Shown: piece after piece, positions 17,691 to 26,037 of the stretch
How positions within the stretch are numbered: the stretch's first letter is position 1
How the letters are laid out: each line of letters opens with the position of its first letter
DNA from: Marinosulfonomonas sp.
GTDB taxonomy: Bacteria > Pseudomonadota > Alphaproteobacteria > Rhodobacterales > Rhodobacteraceae
Assembly (NCBI GenBank): GCA_026984915.1
Contig: JALSRG010000080.1
Location: 1 to 40,411, forward strand
DNA: 40,411 bases
Reading direction: 5' to 3'
Notes under the pieces: generated by a model
Databases searched by the model: none
Told to the model about the DNA's origin: nothing
Seen by the model: only the letters and a program-made list of their open reading frames with translations
Made by a program: the position numbers and the translations under genes

Positions 17691-18524
17691 ATGGAACGTA
17701 TTCAATCTGCTCTGGAAAAAGCGCGGGAGGCCAGGGGGGAAATTCCGCAGGAGACCCCGGTTCGTGGGGAAGGTGAGACGCAGGGCCATGCCGCATCTTC
17801 GGCCGCCGACCGCTGGCTGGAGCTGGAAGAGGCAACGATCAACCCGCGTATTTTGCGGCGCAACCGGGTTATGGCCTATGAGGGCGGGGTTGAAGCCGGG
17901 CCGTTTGACATGCTGCGCACCAAGGTCTTGCAGCAGATGCGCGCCAATAACTGGCGGCGGCTGGTGATTACATCGCCAACCAGTGGCTGTGGCAAGACCA
18001 CGACCAGTTGCAATCTGGCGTTCAGTCTGGCGCGTCAGCCCGACGTGCGTACCATGGTGATCGAAATAGACATGCGGCGTCCGGCCATGGCCAGGACCCT
18101 GGGGCAGAAAAAGCTGCAACATCAGTTTGGCAAGGTTCTGTCAGGAACCGCTGCGATGCGTGATCATGTCATTCGCTATGGCAACAATCTGTGTTTCGGC
18201 ACCAACCATGCGCCAATGCATAATTCCGCGGAATTGCTGCAGAGCCAGACCACGGTTGAAGCTCTGGCCGAGATCGAGAAAACCCTGGAGCCGACCATCA
18301 TGATTTTTGACACATCACCATTGCTGGTCAGTGACGATACGATCGGATTTCTGGGGCAGGTGGATTGCGCCCTGCTGGTGGCAGAAGCGGAAAGCACAAC
18401 GATTGACGAGATCGACACCTGCGAAAAGGATCTGGCGGCCCATACCAATGTGCTGGGCGTGGTACTGAACAAATGCCGCTACATGGGCAAGGGGTATGGT
18501 TATGGCTATGGCTACGGCTATTGA
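17691..18524 (+). CDS. BY-kinase (CpsD/Wzc-like tyrosine autokinase)
   Basis: Cytoplasmic tyrosine kinase of 277 residues, partner of the Wzz-like protein; cycles of phosphorylation usually control polymer length and export. It shows Walker A (TSGCGKTTTS, Lys102), Walker A' (TMVIEIDMRRPAMA) and Walker B (IMIFDTSPLL). The C-terminal tail is MGKGYGYGYGYGY, a cluster of five alternating tyrosines that should be the autophosphorylation site. MERIQSALEKARE at the N-terminus is typical of the exosortase-associated kinases (TIGR03018-like). The separate kinase and Wzz arrangement is as in CapAB/CpsCD, not a Wzc fusion. A strong terminator follows. Confidence 0.92.
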   Translation: MERIQSALEKAREARGEIPQETPVRGEGETQGHAASSAADRWLELEEATINPRILRRNRVMAYEGGVEAGPFDMLRTKVLQQMRANNWRRLVITSPTSGCGKTTTSCNLAFSLARQPDVRTMVIEIDMRRPAMARTLGQKKLQHQFGKVLSGTAAMRDHVIRYGNNLCFGTNHAPMHNSAELLQSQTTVEALAEIEKTLEPTIMIFDTSPLLVSDDTIGFLGQVDCALLVAEAESTTIDEIDTCEKDLAAHTNVLGVVLNKCRYMGKGYGYGYGYGY

Positions 18525-18554
18525 AGCCGGCTTGTGAATCTGAACGGGCAAAAG

Positions 18555-18582
18555 AAAAGGGACCGGCAAACCGGTCCCTTTT
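18555..18582. terminator. Bidirectional intrinsic terminator
   Basis: A perfect 12-base stem (AAAAGGGACCGG pairing with CCGGTCCCTTTT) with loop CAAA lies between the end of the kinase gene and the end of the convergent VPLPA-CTERM gene. The terminal A/T bases give a U-tract on both strands. Confidence 0.85.
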
Positions 18583-18607
18583 CAAATTCGTAGCCGATGA
18601 TCGGCAA

Positions 18608-19363
18608 TCAGCCCTTGCGACGCCGGGCAAACCCGAGGCCACCCAATGCTGTCAGCAGCAGAATGCCGCCGGCCGGAATCGGGATCGGGGCCAGATCGAC
18701 ATCAACCGCGGCCAATGAGAAATCGGCAAAACCCAGACCATCGTTGCCCGGACCCGCCTGAAAAGTCAGGCTGCTGGTAAAGATGGTGGCACCGGCACCG
18801 CTGGAAGGCGCATTCGGATCGCCGAACAGATACCCGCCGTTCACGCCATCCGCCTCTGTCGCGGCAAAGAAGATGAAATCTCCGCCATTCCAGGAAACAC
18901 CGGCCTTTTCAACAGAATCGCTGTTGAAATCGCGCCCTGCAGCCAATTCAGCCTGACGATTGAGGCTGGCTGGTCTGTACATATCCAGAAAATGAAATCC
19001 GGTGACATTCACCGCCTGGCTGAAGGTCAGGACCAAGGTTTCGACGATGTCGTCCTTGATACTGGTGGTCAGTTCGTCATCACGAACCCCAACACCATCA
19101 TTTACCAAGGCAAGGCCAGCAGCACTTGCAGGTGATGGGGTCGGGCCATCATAGGCCTGATTGTAGTTGATCTCACCGCTTGGGGCTGAGGTCAACGTCC
19201 AGGTTACAATGGTACCGTTAATATTGATTGTATCACTGCGCCCGACCGGTGACACGGCACCAACCGGGTAGGCTGTAAAGTCGATCGTTGCAGCAGATGC
19301 TCCAACCACACTTGCACAGCAAAGTGCCAAGCCGAGGCCTGCAACTTTAAAACTGTGTTTCAT
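18608..19363 (-). CDS. VPLPA-CTERM-type sorting protein (exosortase substrate)
   Basis: Secreted protein of 251 residues with a signal peptide (about 1-24, ending VVGASA). The C-terminal tripartite sorting signal has the motif IPIPAGG, a hydrophobic segment ILLLTALGGLGFA, and a basic end RRRKG. This is the tail type recognised by XrtD, encoded 10 kb away. The body (about 25-220) is beta-rich and looks like an extracellular PEP-CTERM-like domain (LVLTFSQAVNVTGFHFLDM); no enzyme motif is visible. ATG 19363 is chosen for the GGAGTG ahead of it and the clean signal peptide. Confidence 0.87.
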   Translation of the reverse strand: MKHSFKVAGLGLALCCASVVGASAATIDFTAYPVGAVSPVGRSDTININGTIVTWTLTSAPSGEINYNQAYDGPTPSPASAAGLALVNDGVGVRDDELTTSIKDDIVETLVLTFSQAVNVTGFHFLDMYRPASLNRQAELAAGRDFNSDSVEKAGVSWNGGDFIFFAATEADGVNGGYLFGDPNAPSSGAGATIFTSSLTFQAGPGNDGLGFADFSLAAVDVDLAPIPIPAGGILLLTALGGLGFARRRKG

Positions 19364-19720
19364 TTTGCTCACTCCACGAACATAATTTGTTTGAGGATAA
19401 ATACATTCCCATCCCCTCATTTTCCGCTACCCGGGTATTCTCGCAAAACAACATGATCGGGCAACGAACACTCACGCTAATCTATATAACATGATCTTGC
19501 CATATATTTAACATTATTTGCACAATTTCCAATAATTTGCGTCAATGCCACAGTTTTGAGTGGATTTGTCGCATTAAGGCGTTTGCTTCAATTCAGGGTT
19601 GCAGAAATCTGCGGGTAAAATGAACAGTTCGGGCCGACGATATGCATTGGTGCTGTTTCGGCAACAGCCTGCCGATGGCAAAAGCCGGTTTCAGGGCAAA
19701 ACGGTTTATTGCCTGGCGAA
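19364..19720. other. AT-rich intergenic region upstream of the VPLPA-CTERM gene
   Basis: This 357-base stretch between two minus-strand genes is markedly AT-rich at about 19440-19560. It probably holds the promoter of the VPLPA-CTERM gene (transcribed leftward). TGTGGCA on the minus strand (19546-19552) also occurs before the other VPLPA-CTERM gene. No gene is supported here. Confidence 0.45.
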
Positions 19721-21406
19721 TCAATTTTGCGGTGAAATTGTGGCAGGCGCCGGGAATGCCATCTTGAAACTGCCATCACGGGCCATTTCATAGATGACCT
19801 GTCGCCCGTCCAGAAGCCGCCCGCTGGGGGCAAACTGCAAAGGCGGGAGGTTGTCACCGGACGGGGTTCGCAACCAGCCGGTCAGGCGTCCACTCGGGCC
19901 ATACTTGAACTGGTCCCGCCAAGGTGCGCTCCAGTGCAGAACCGGATCAAACGCTGCCTTGCGTCCGGCCGCGTCATAGTCGATTTCCGCCAGACGTATC
20001 CGGCCTGTCGGATCCGGGGCATAGCGACGTATCTGATGGGTGGGAAAGCTGATCGAGACAAAGGCAGGCGCACTGTCATGTACGCCGTTGCTGGCGAAAA
20101 CCCCGATATCAACCCGGTTGCTGGTGCGCGGATCATTGGGCAGGATCTGCCGCGCATCCTGCCAGTTCACCGTAATGCGGGCCTGTTGGCCCCGGTCGTC
20201 CAGCGGCGTGATCTTTACCCGCTCGGGGTCGCCCCGCAAAAGCACCCAGGTAAAGCGGAGCGGGCGGTTGTTCGGATCCCTGGTCCGGCCGGCGGAAACC
20301 ACCATCTGTTTTTCCCAGGCCCAGCCCCGCCAGATGCGGGCAATGGCGGACGGGGTTGAGAACAGGCGTTCCGAGCGGCCCAAAAGCCCGGTCTTGCCGA
20401 CAAAGTCTTCGGATTTGACCGACAGCACCACCACGGGCGGGATGCTGTCCGGGGTCAGGCTGTTGGCCAGAGCCATCATCCGGGTCGGATTGAGGGCGCT
20501 TTTGTCAAAGACCGTGGGATGTGCCGCACCGCTGAAATAGGCGGCCCGTGTACGCACTGCGGTCTGGGCGCGGCGAAACACCATCTGCACCGTCGGGGCA
20601 ACCAGATGTTCGGCGCGCAGGCGGGCCCGTGTTTCGGGGGTAAAGCTGGCTATGATCAGGGCAATCGTGCGCAAAAACGGCTGATCAGAGCCGGAAGACC
20701 CCTGGCTGATCAGCATATAGGGCCAGTTGGCCGGATAGCGGTCGGTTGCATCATGGTCGCGGTGTTCGGGGTAGACATAGATATGGTCGGCAGCATAATT
20801 CTGCAGGGCCCGTTGTGGCCCGGTGGGGTTGGTCATCGCCAGCCGCGGCAGGCTGCGCGGGGCGCGCCCCGCAGTGATTGCGGTTGAGGAATTGCCGATG
20901 GTAATGGCGGGAAACAGGATGGTTTCCGCCAGGCCGTAATCCCAGCCGCGTTTCACCAGGTCGGGGCTGTAAAACAGCGGGGTCAGTTGCGGAAAAAACG
21001 CGGGATCCAGCCTGGAATGGCCCCGGTCACGGTTGTCATACAGTACCCCCGCCAGCCCGGCCACCCGCCCCTGTGCGGCCAGCCGGTTGAGGTAAAGCGC
21101 AACCGTGCGGTCGATTTTCGGCCCCCACAATCTGGCGTTGATCCTGCTGTTTTCCATGTCGATCAGGGCAAAAAACCGCGCCGCCGGTGCAACCCAATAG
21201 AGGTTTTCCTGCCCGACCGTCACGCCGTCGGGCCGTGGTTCGGCCGGGACGGGCCCCTTGGCCGGATCCGGGGGGGGTGATGGGGCCGGGTTTTCCGGCG
21301 GGTTCTCGGCGAATTGTGCCGGCGCGGCCGATGTCGTCTGAGCCAGGCCCGCCGGGACAAGGGCCAGGGAAATCAGAAACAGAAAAAGCCATATGGAACG
21401 TTGCAT
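19721..21406 (-). CDS. Secreted protein of unknown function, divergent from the spike genes
   Basis: I do not recognise this 561-residue protein with confidence. It has a signal peptide (about 1-22, ending PAGLAQ) and a Pro-rich linker (about 30-60, PENPAPSPPPDPAKGPVPAE). A globular region follows in which RFFALIDMENSRINARLWGPKIDR and AGLAGVLYDNRDRGHSRLDP stand out. Near residue 400 a stretch around TRDPNNRPLRFTWVLLRGDP resembles the Ig/cadherin-like domain seen after DUF1593-type hydrolase-like domains. The frame extends upstream to 21604, but ATG 21406 is right because of the signal peptide. It is divergent from the spike pair, so the 181 bases between them probably hold both promoters. Confidence 0.7.
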   Translation of the reverse strand: MQRSIWLFLFLISLALVPAGLAQTTSAAPAQFAENPPENPAPSPPPDPAKGPVPAEPRPDGVTVGQENLYWVAPAARFFALIDMENSRINARLWGPKIDRTVALYLNRLAAQGRVAGLAGVLYDNRDRGHSRLDPAFFPQLTPLFYSPDLVKRGWDYGLAETILFPAITIGNSSTAITAGRAPRSLPRLAMTNPTGPQRALQNYAADHIYVYPEHRDHDATDRYPANWPYMLISQGSSGSDQPFLRTIALIIASFTPETRARLRAEHLVAPTVQMVFRRAQTAVRTRAAYFSGAAHPTVFDKSALNPTRMMALANSLTPDSIPPVVVLSVKSEDFVGKTGLLGRSERLFSTPSAIARIWRGWAWEKQMVVSAGRTRDPNNRPLRFTWVLLRGDPERVKITPLDDRGQQARITVNWQDARQILPNDPRTSNRVDIGVFASNGVHDSAPAFVSISFPTHQIRRYAPDPTGRIRLAEIDYDAAGRKAAFDPVLHWSAPWRDQFKYGPSGRLTGWLRTPSGDNLPPLQFAPSGRLLDGRQVIYEMARDGSFKMAFPAPATISPQN

Positions 21407-21587
21407 GGCGCCATTCTGCCCGGCTTTGCTGGCGCTGGCCAGCCTTGTCCTGTTGCCAACGCTGTTACCGGGGTCTTGCCGGGGTCTGTTGCCGGTTTGG
21501 CGGTGCAGCGTACGCAGGGTTTGGCATGGTTTAACCCTGATCCCATAGACCCTTTGCCAGCACTCAAGCCATGGGAAGGGATGAAAA

Positions 21588-21851
21588 ATGGAAGATCCGT
21601 TCAAGAATCAGGCGCCCAGCCTGACCGCACCGGCCAGCAATGGGGAAGCCATCACCCCCAGTGATACAATGCAATTGTCACGCCCGACCCGTGCGCTCTA
21701 TGTGGGACAGGGGGGAGATGTGACCGTTGAAATGCTGGGCGGCATGACCCTGACCTTCAGCAATCTGCAGGGCGGCGTTTTCTATCCGATCCGCGTGACA
21801 AAGGTTCTGGCCAGCGGCACCACAGCCAGCAACATGGTGGGGATCAGCTGA
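21588..21851 (+). CDS. ghsA: GTA head-spike base-like protein (Rcc01079/GhsA family)
   Basis: Small protein of 87 residues. The block SRPTRALYVGQGGDVTVEM, followed by LTFSNLQGGVFYPIRVTKVLASGTTA, matches my memory of the spike base protein family named after RCAP_rcc01079, which anchors fibres to the capsid of the Rhodobacter capsulatus gene transfer agent. There is no signal peptide, which fits a particle protein made in the cytoplasm. GGGAAGGG precedes the ATG. The stop TGA shares its A with the ATG of the next gene, so the two are translationally coupled. No other capsid gene is visible nearby. Confidence 0.78.
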   Translation: MEDPFKNQAPSLTAPASNGEAITPSDTMQLSRPTRALYVGQGGDVTVEMLGGMTLTFSNLQGGVFYPIRVTKVLASGTTASNMVGIS

Positions 21852-24800
21852 TGATCAGTTTTTCCCTAGGTCTTGGAAACGGGCATCAGGGTAACCTGAC
21901 GCCCGCCCCGCCGGTAGAGTTGCGGGCGCTGTTTGGCAGCCTGACAAAGCCGGGTGCGGGCGGCATGCCGGTAAGCGGTCTGTCGATCGTCGCAGGTGAT
22001 TTGCAAGGCCATTGGGAAATTCTGGCCGGGCATATCGTACCCACATCGGCCGGGGCGGCCGCAACGCTGGACCAGGGCCCCTATGTGCTGGTCATGGACA
22101 ATGGCAGGGTGGTGCAGATCACCATCGAGCCAAACGCCTATGCGGTTGCCAATGCGGCGGAGTTTCAGACGATCAGCACCGCCGAGGCTTTCGGCAAAAC
22201 CATCCGCGTGCGCGAGGGGGCGCAGATCGACTGGGGTATCGGCCAGGGGCCGGGGGACACGGCCAGCCTGGGGTTTGCCACGATTATTGGCGATGGTGAT
22301 GCGCGCGCTGCGGCAAGCATCGGCACCACAGGCCATTTCGCCAAAATCCACCCACGCAATGTCAGTGATGTCACGCTGAAAAACCTGCGTGTCCGGGAAA
22401 TCGCCTATGGGGTCAATGAGGCATCCGGGCCGGTCAGCAATCTGACCGTGCAGCAATGCCTGATCATGAACACGGATGTTCTGGATCTGAACGGGGATTA
22501 TTCTGCCGCTGGGGCTGTTGCGGCTCTTGGATTGTCCAACGGCATCGGACTGGACGGCTACATTCACGGGCTGCGGCTGATTGATAACGACATCCGCAAT
22601 GTCAGCCAGGGGATCAATGCCAAGTATTACGATTGGGCCGAAATTGTCGGCAACCGGATTGACGGGTTTTACAATGATGCCATCCATATCGTGAAGCATG
22701 ATCCGGATACACCGACAATCATTGCCGGTAACAGCGTCAGCCGACCGTTCAACAGGTCCGGTGATGCGGACGACCCGCACAGCGACGGCATCCAGTTCCT
22801 CGGCTATAATCCCGGTGGCGGTGTGGCTGTTCCGGGTGACAGCCCGAACAACGTGATCGAGGCCAACAGTTTCAGCATCGGCAACACCCGGTCAAACTGG
22901 CATGCGCCAGATCCAGTGTCCGGCTACAGCGCCGGTATTTTCCTGAAGGACATCACCGCCGGCAAGGGGTTCAGCGCGGTCATTCGCGCCAACATGCTGA
23001 TGAAAACCGGCTATGAGGACATCCGCCCGCAAAGCGTGAAGAATACCCGTGTTGAATATAACGGCTCGATCCCGCGCGAGGTTGCGGAGGCTGACGGCGG
23101 CAAGTTTGATATCGGCGAAACCTTTGCCGCCGGCAGCAACAGCGCATCAAACAATATCGCCCGCGCGGTCAATGCGCTGAACGGCACAACATCCAGCGGC
23201 AATGTCGAGGTGGCCAGCACAGCCGCCGCCTGGGATGCGGTTCTGCCGAACTGGCGCTTGCCGGTGCAGGACAAATACGACCTGCCCGATATTCTCGGCG
23301 CGTTTCAGGGGGCGATCGGTGCGGCGGCAAACAAAGGCCCGGCGGCGATGGTTTCGCTGGCCAGCGGCGCAGAACTGTCGGCCTACAGCATGGACGCAAC
23401 CCTTGTGCCGACCCCGGCCCTGAGCAACCCGCTGACATCGGGGGCGGGCGGTGTTCTTTCGCTGGCTGTGACCACCAATGTTGACCTGAACCCGATCTTC
23501 TGGGCGGTTGTGCCGGTGGGGCAGGCGGCGAGCTTGCGCGAGATCAAGGAACGCCGCGTTCCGAACGCGCTTGAGCATGGTTATACGGCGGTGGCGGCGG
23601 TTGGCAGCGTGACCGTCACCGGTACGGTGCCCCATCCGGCCGGAAATTACGAAGTCGTCTATTTCCAGGAAAACGGCTGGACCCGGCAAAGCCCGGTTTA
23701 CCGCACGGCATGGACAGCCGCGAGCGCCAGTGTTGACCTGTCGGTCGGCGGGTCTGCGAAGTTTCCGCCGCAAAACGGGGTGAACACGCAGGATCACATC
23801 ACGGCAAGTGATCAGGACAAGGGGTGGTATTCGCTGGAGGTGCAGCCATCCGGAGTTGTGCAAAATGATTTCTTTCAGGCTGGCGAAGCCTCGTTTGCCA
23901 TTGTGCGGCTGCCGAAAATGTATCGTGAAAACCAATACACCAACACGCGCTGGGGGCTGTTTGGCAATGATGCATCCAGCACCCGCCAGTACGCAATGAC
24001 CCTGTACGACGGCCAGAACGGGCTGACCGGCCGCCGGCATAAATTCCTCGGGCAGTATCAGGGCAATTTCAACACCGGTGCTTCTGTAGCCGTGTTTTCC
24101 CAGCCTTGGGATTGGGATGAGGCCCTGGTGGTCTGGTATCGCAAGAACAATGTCATGGGCATTGATCTGTATGAACTGGGAACCGGCGTTAAATTGGCCG
24201 GCCCGACTGCCGTGAAGCTGGACAGCGATGCGTCATATCATATGGGCCATTATCCGAAAATCGGGGTCGGCGCCAATTTTACCATGAGCGGTCTGATCAA
24301 CGGCAAGGGCTGGCCGGGGGAACTGTCCATGTATGGTCATGTGCTTCCGGGGTCCAATTTCACCGATACCAACTGGCAGAACATCGCAAAAGGCGCCGAC
24401 CCCATTACAGAGTTTGGCGGGGCCAATTTCAGATGGCTGCGCAAGCTGGATGGCTCAACCGCCTCACTGGCCCCGATTGCGGCTGTGACGAGCGACCAGA
24501 CCACGGCGCTGCAACCGGGCGATAACGCATCACCCCGTGTCGGAACCAATGTCATTGCCGGCTCCCACATCCAGCGCAAGACATCCGGGACATATCTGAC
24601 AGTTGATCCGTGGCCGGATGGTCTGGTGCACGGCATACACGCCGGGGAAACCACGATGCCTGTCACATTCAGCGGGAAAGCTGGTGGCCTGACCGGCAAT
24701 GTCGAAATGCGCACGATCTACAGCGCCACCGGCAGCGTGCACAAGGACTGGACAACGGTCGGCGCGATCAGCGGCGGGGCATGGTCCGGTGTGGTGCAAC

Positions 24801-26008
24801 TGCCGAAATCCGCAGATGGCTGGCTTGTGGCGCAGTTCCGCGCAACTTCCGACCCGGCCGATATTACGGATGTGCGCGAAGAATTCGGCATCGGCTGGGT
24901 GATCATGAACCTCGGCCAGTCACAGTTCAACAATGCCATGCACGGCATCAACCGCGCGGACAAACTGAGCGCGCGCCATGATGTGACTTATATCGAAACG
25001 CTGGACAATACCGGTGCCGTGAACATGCTGCAACGGATGATCCCCTGGCAACAGGCCGATGGCCTGAAATGGCAGGTGGACCAGATCAGGCAGGCTGATC
25101 CGAACACGCCGGTGATGATCATGAATGTTGCCAAATCCGGCACCTCGCTTGCGGCCCTGCTGGATGATGCGCAAACGTCGCGGCAATGGGCGCGCCTGCA
25201 GGCCAAGCTGGACAAGACAACCAGCAGCGTTTCCGTGGTGGTGATGAACTGGGGAACCGCCGACGCCAACCAGCCAGAGGCAAAGATCAAGGGCATGCTG
25301 GATGCGCTGGTTCTGGGGACCGGCGCGGAATACAAGGGCCACAGCCTGAAAGACAGCCTGCGCGCCGGGTTCAGGTTTGCGATCTCGCCGTTGTCGCGCC
25401 ACAGTGATGATACGTATGGCGATTATGCCGACACGCAACGCTGGCAGGTTGAGTGGGCCAACCTCAACAACATGCCGGTCGGCCCCTCGTTGATAGACTA
25501 TCGGATCGAAAACCCCGGAGGGCCACATAGCGACCCGCTGGTCCTGAAAGGCAATCCGCTGTTTGGGGCCAGAACCATGATGGCGGTAGAACGGGCCCTG
25601 GGGCTGAACAGCCAGGCCAACCCACACTACGACGCAACCAATGTCACGCGATCCGGCAACACCATCACCATTCCGGTTGTCACCCCGAACGGCGGTGCCC
25701 TGTCCAGCCCGACACCTGCGGCCCTGAGCAACTGGCAGGTGAACGGCGCAGGCACCGGGTTCACGGCAGCCCTGTCCGGTAGCAACGTGGTGCTGACAAA
25801 GGCCAGCGGCAATTGGTCGGCGGGCGATGTCGTGACCTATCTGCACAATGGCGAGACCCGCGCGGCGAATGACGGCACGGCCGAAGACAGGATCGTTGAC
25901 GGCGTGCTGTACGAAGCAATCTCGAATGACACCCTGAACCTCGGCCTGCCGGTTGTCGGATCACTCTCCGGCGGCAAATGGACCCCGGCGTTCAGCGTGA
26001 CAGTGTAA
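21851..26008 (+). CDS. Large spike-fibre-like protein: beta-helix, lectin-like region, SGNH-like module (GhsB-like)
   Basis: The 1385-residue protein has no signal peptide. After an N-terminal region (about 1-95), a right-handed parallel beta-helix (about 95-420) shows repeating turns such as VTLKNLRVREIAYGV and LRLIDNDIRNVSQGI. A middle region (about 630-870) looks like a lectin-type beta-sandwich. Residues 1015-1240 have SGNH-hydrolase-like blocks: MNLGQSQFNN (Ser1024), NVAKSGTSL, MNWGTAD and PGGPHSDP (His1226); the Asp expected three residues before the His is not there. By position and coupling to the spike-base gene it should be the fibre that binds, and perhaps deacetylates, a cell-surface polysaccharide. 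Alternatives are a phage tailspike or a cell-bound EPS-modifying enzyme. Confidence 0.72.
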   Translation: MISFSLGLGNGHQGNLTPAPPVELRALFGSLTKPGAGGMPVSGLSIVAGDLQGHWEILAGHIVPTSAGAAATLDQGPYVLVMDNGRVVQITIEPNAYAVANAAEFQTISTAEAFGKTIRVREGAQIDWGIGQGPGDTASLGFATIIGDGDARAAASIGTTGHFAKIHPRNVSDVTLKNLRVREIAYGVNEASGPVSNLTVQQCLIMNTDVLDLNGDYSAAGAVAALGLSNGIGLDGYIHGLRLIDNDIRNVSQGINAKYYDWAEIVGNRIDGFYNDAIHIVKHDPDTPTIIAGNSVSRPFNRSGDADDPHSDGIQFLGYNPGGGVAVPGDSPNNVIEANSFSIGNTRSNWHAPDPVSGYSAGIFLKDITAGKGFSAVIRANMLMKTGYEDIRPQSVKNTRVEYNGSIPREVAEADGGKFDIGETFAAGSNSASNNIARAVNALNGTTSSGNVEVASTAAAWDAVLPNWRLPVQDKYDLPDILGAFQGAIGAAANKGPAAMVSLASGAELSAYSMDATLVPTPALSNPLTSGAGGVLSLAVTTNVDLNPIFWAVVPVGQAASLREIKERRVPNALEHGYTAVAAVGSVTVTGTVPHPAGNYEVVYFQENGWTRQSPVYRTAWTAASASVDLSVGGSAKFPPQNGVNTQDHITASDQDKGWYSLEVQPSGVVQNDFFQAGEASFAIVRLPKMYRENQYTNTRWGLFGNDASSTRQYAMTLYDGQNGLTGRRHKFLGQYQGNFNTGASVAVFSQPWDWDEALVVWYRKNNVMGIDLYELGTGVKLAGPTAVKLDSDASYHMGHYPKIGVGANFTMSGLINGKGWPGELSMYGHVLPGSNFTDTNWQNIAKGADPITEFGGANFRWLRKLDGSTASLAPIAAVTSDQTTALQPGDNASPRVGTNVIAGSHIQRKTSGTYLTVDPWPDGLVHGIHAGETTMPVTFSGKAGGLTGNVEMRTIYSATGSVHKDWTTVGAISGGAWSGVVQLPKSADGWLVAQFRATSDPADITDVREEFGIGWVIMNLGQSQFNNAMHGINRADKLSARHDVTYIETLDNTGAVNMLQRMIPWQQADGLKWQVDQIRQADPNTPVMIMNVAKSGTSLAALLDDAQTSRQWARLQAKLDKTTSSVSVVVMNWGTADANQPEAKIKGMLDALVLGTGAEYKGHSLKDSLRAGFRFAISPLSRHSDDTYGDYADTQRWQVEWANLNNMPVGPSLIDYRIENPGGPHSDPLVLKGNPLFGARTMMAVERALGLNSQANPHYDATNVTRSGNTITIPVVTPNGGALSSPTPAALSNWQVNGAGTGFTAALSGSNVVLTKASGNWSAGDVVTYLHNGETRAANDGTAEDRIVDGVLYEAISNDTLNLGLPVVGSLSGGKWTPAFSVTV

Positions 26009-26013
26009 AAAGG

Positions 26014-26037
26014 GGCGGCGCGTGCGTCAGCGCCGCC
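26014..26037 (-). terminator. Putative terminator between the spike gene and the convergent GT2 gene
   Basis: An 8-base GC-rich stem (GGCGGCGC with GCGCCGCC, loop of 8) overlaps the stop codon of the minus-strand glycosyltransferase. On that strand CCCCTTTTTAC follows, a proper U-tract. On the plus strand the T-run is weak, but the stem may still stop transcripts of the spike operon. Confidence 0.6.

Noticed and set aside
18480-18524. Short tandem nucleotide repeat as a separate repeat element
   Set aside because: It encodes the Gly-Tyr tail of the kinase and is explained by the protein.
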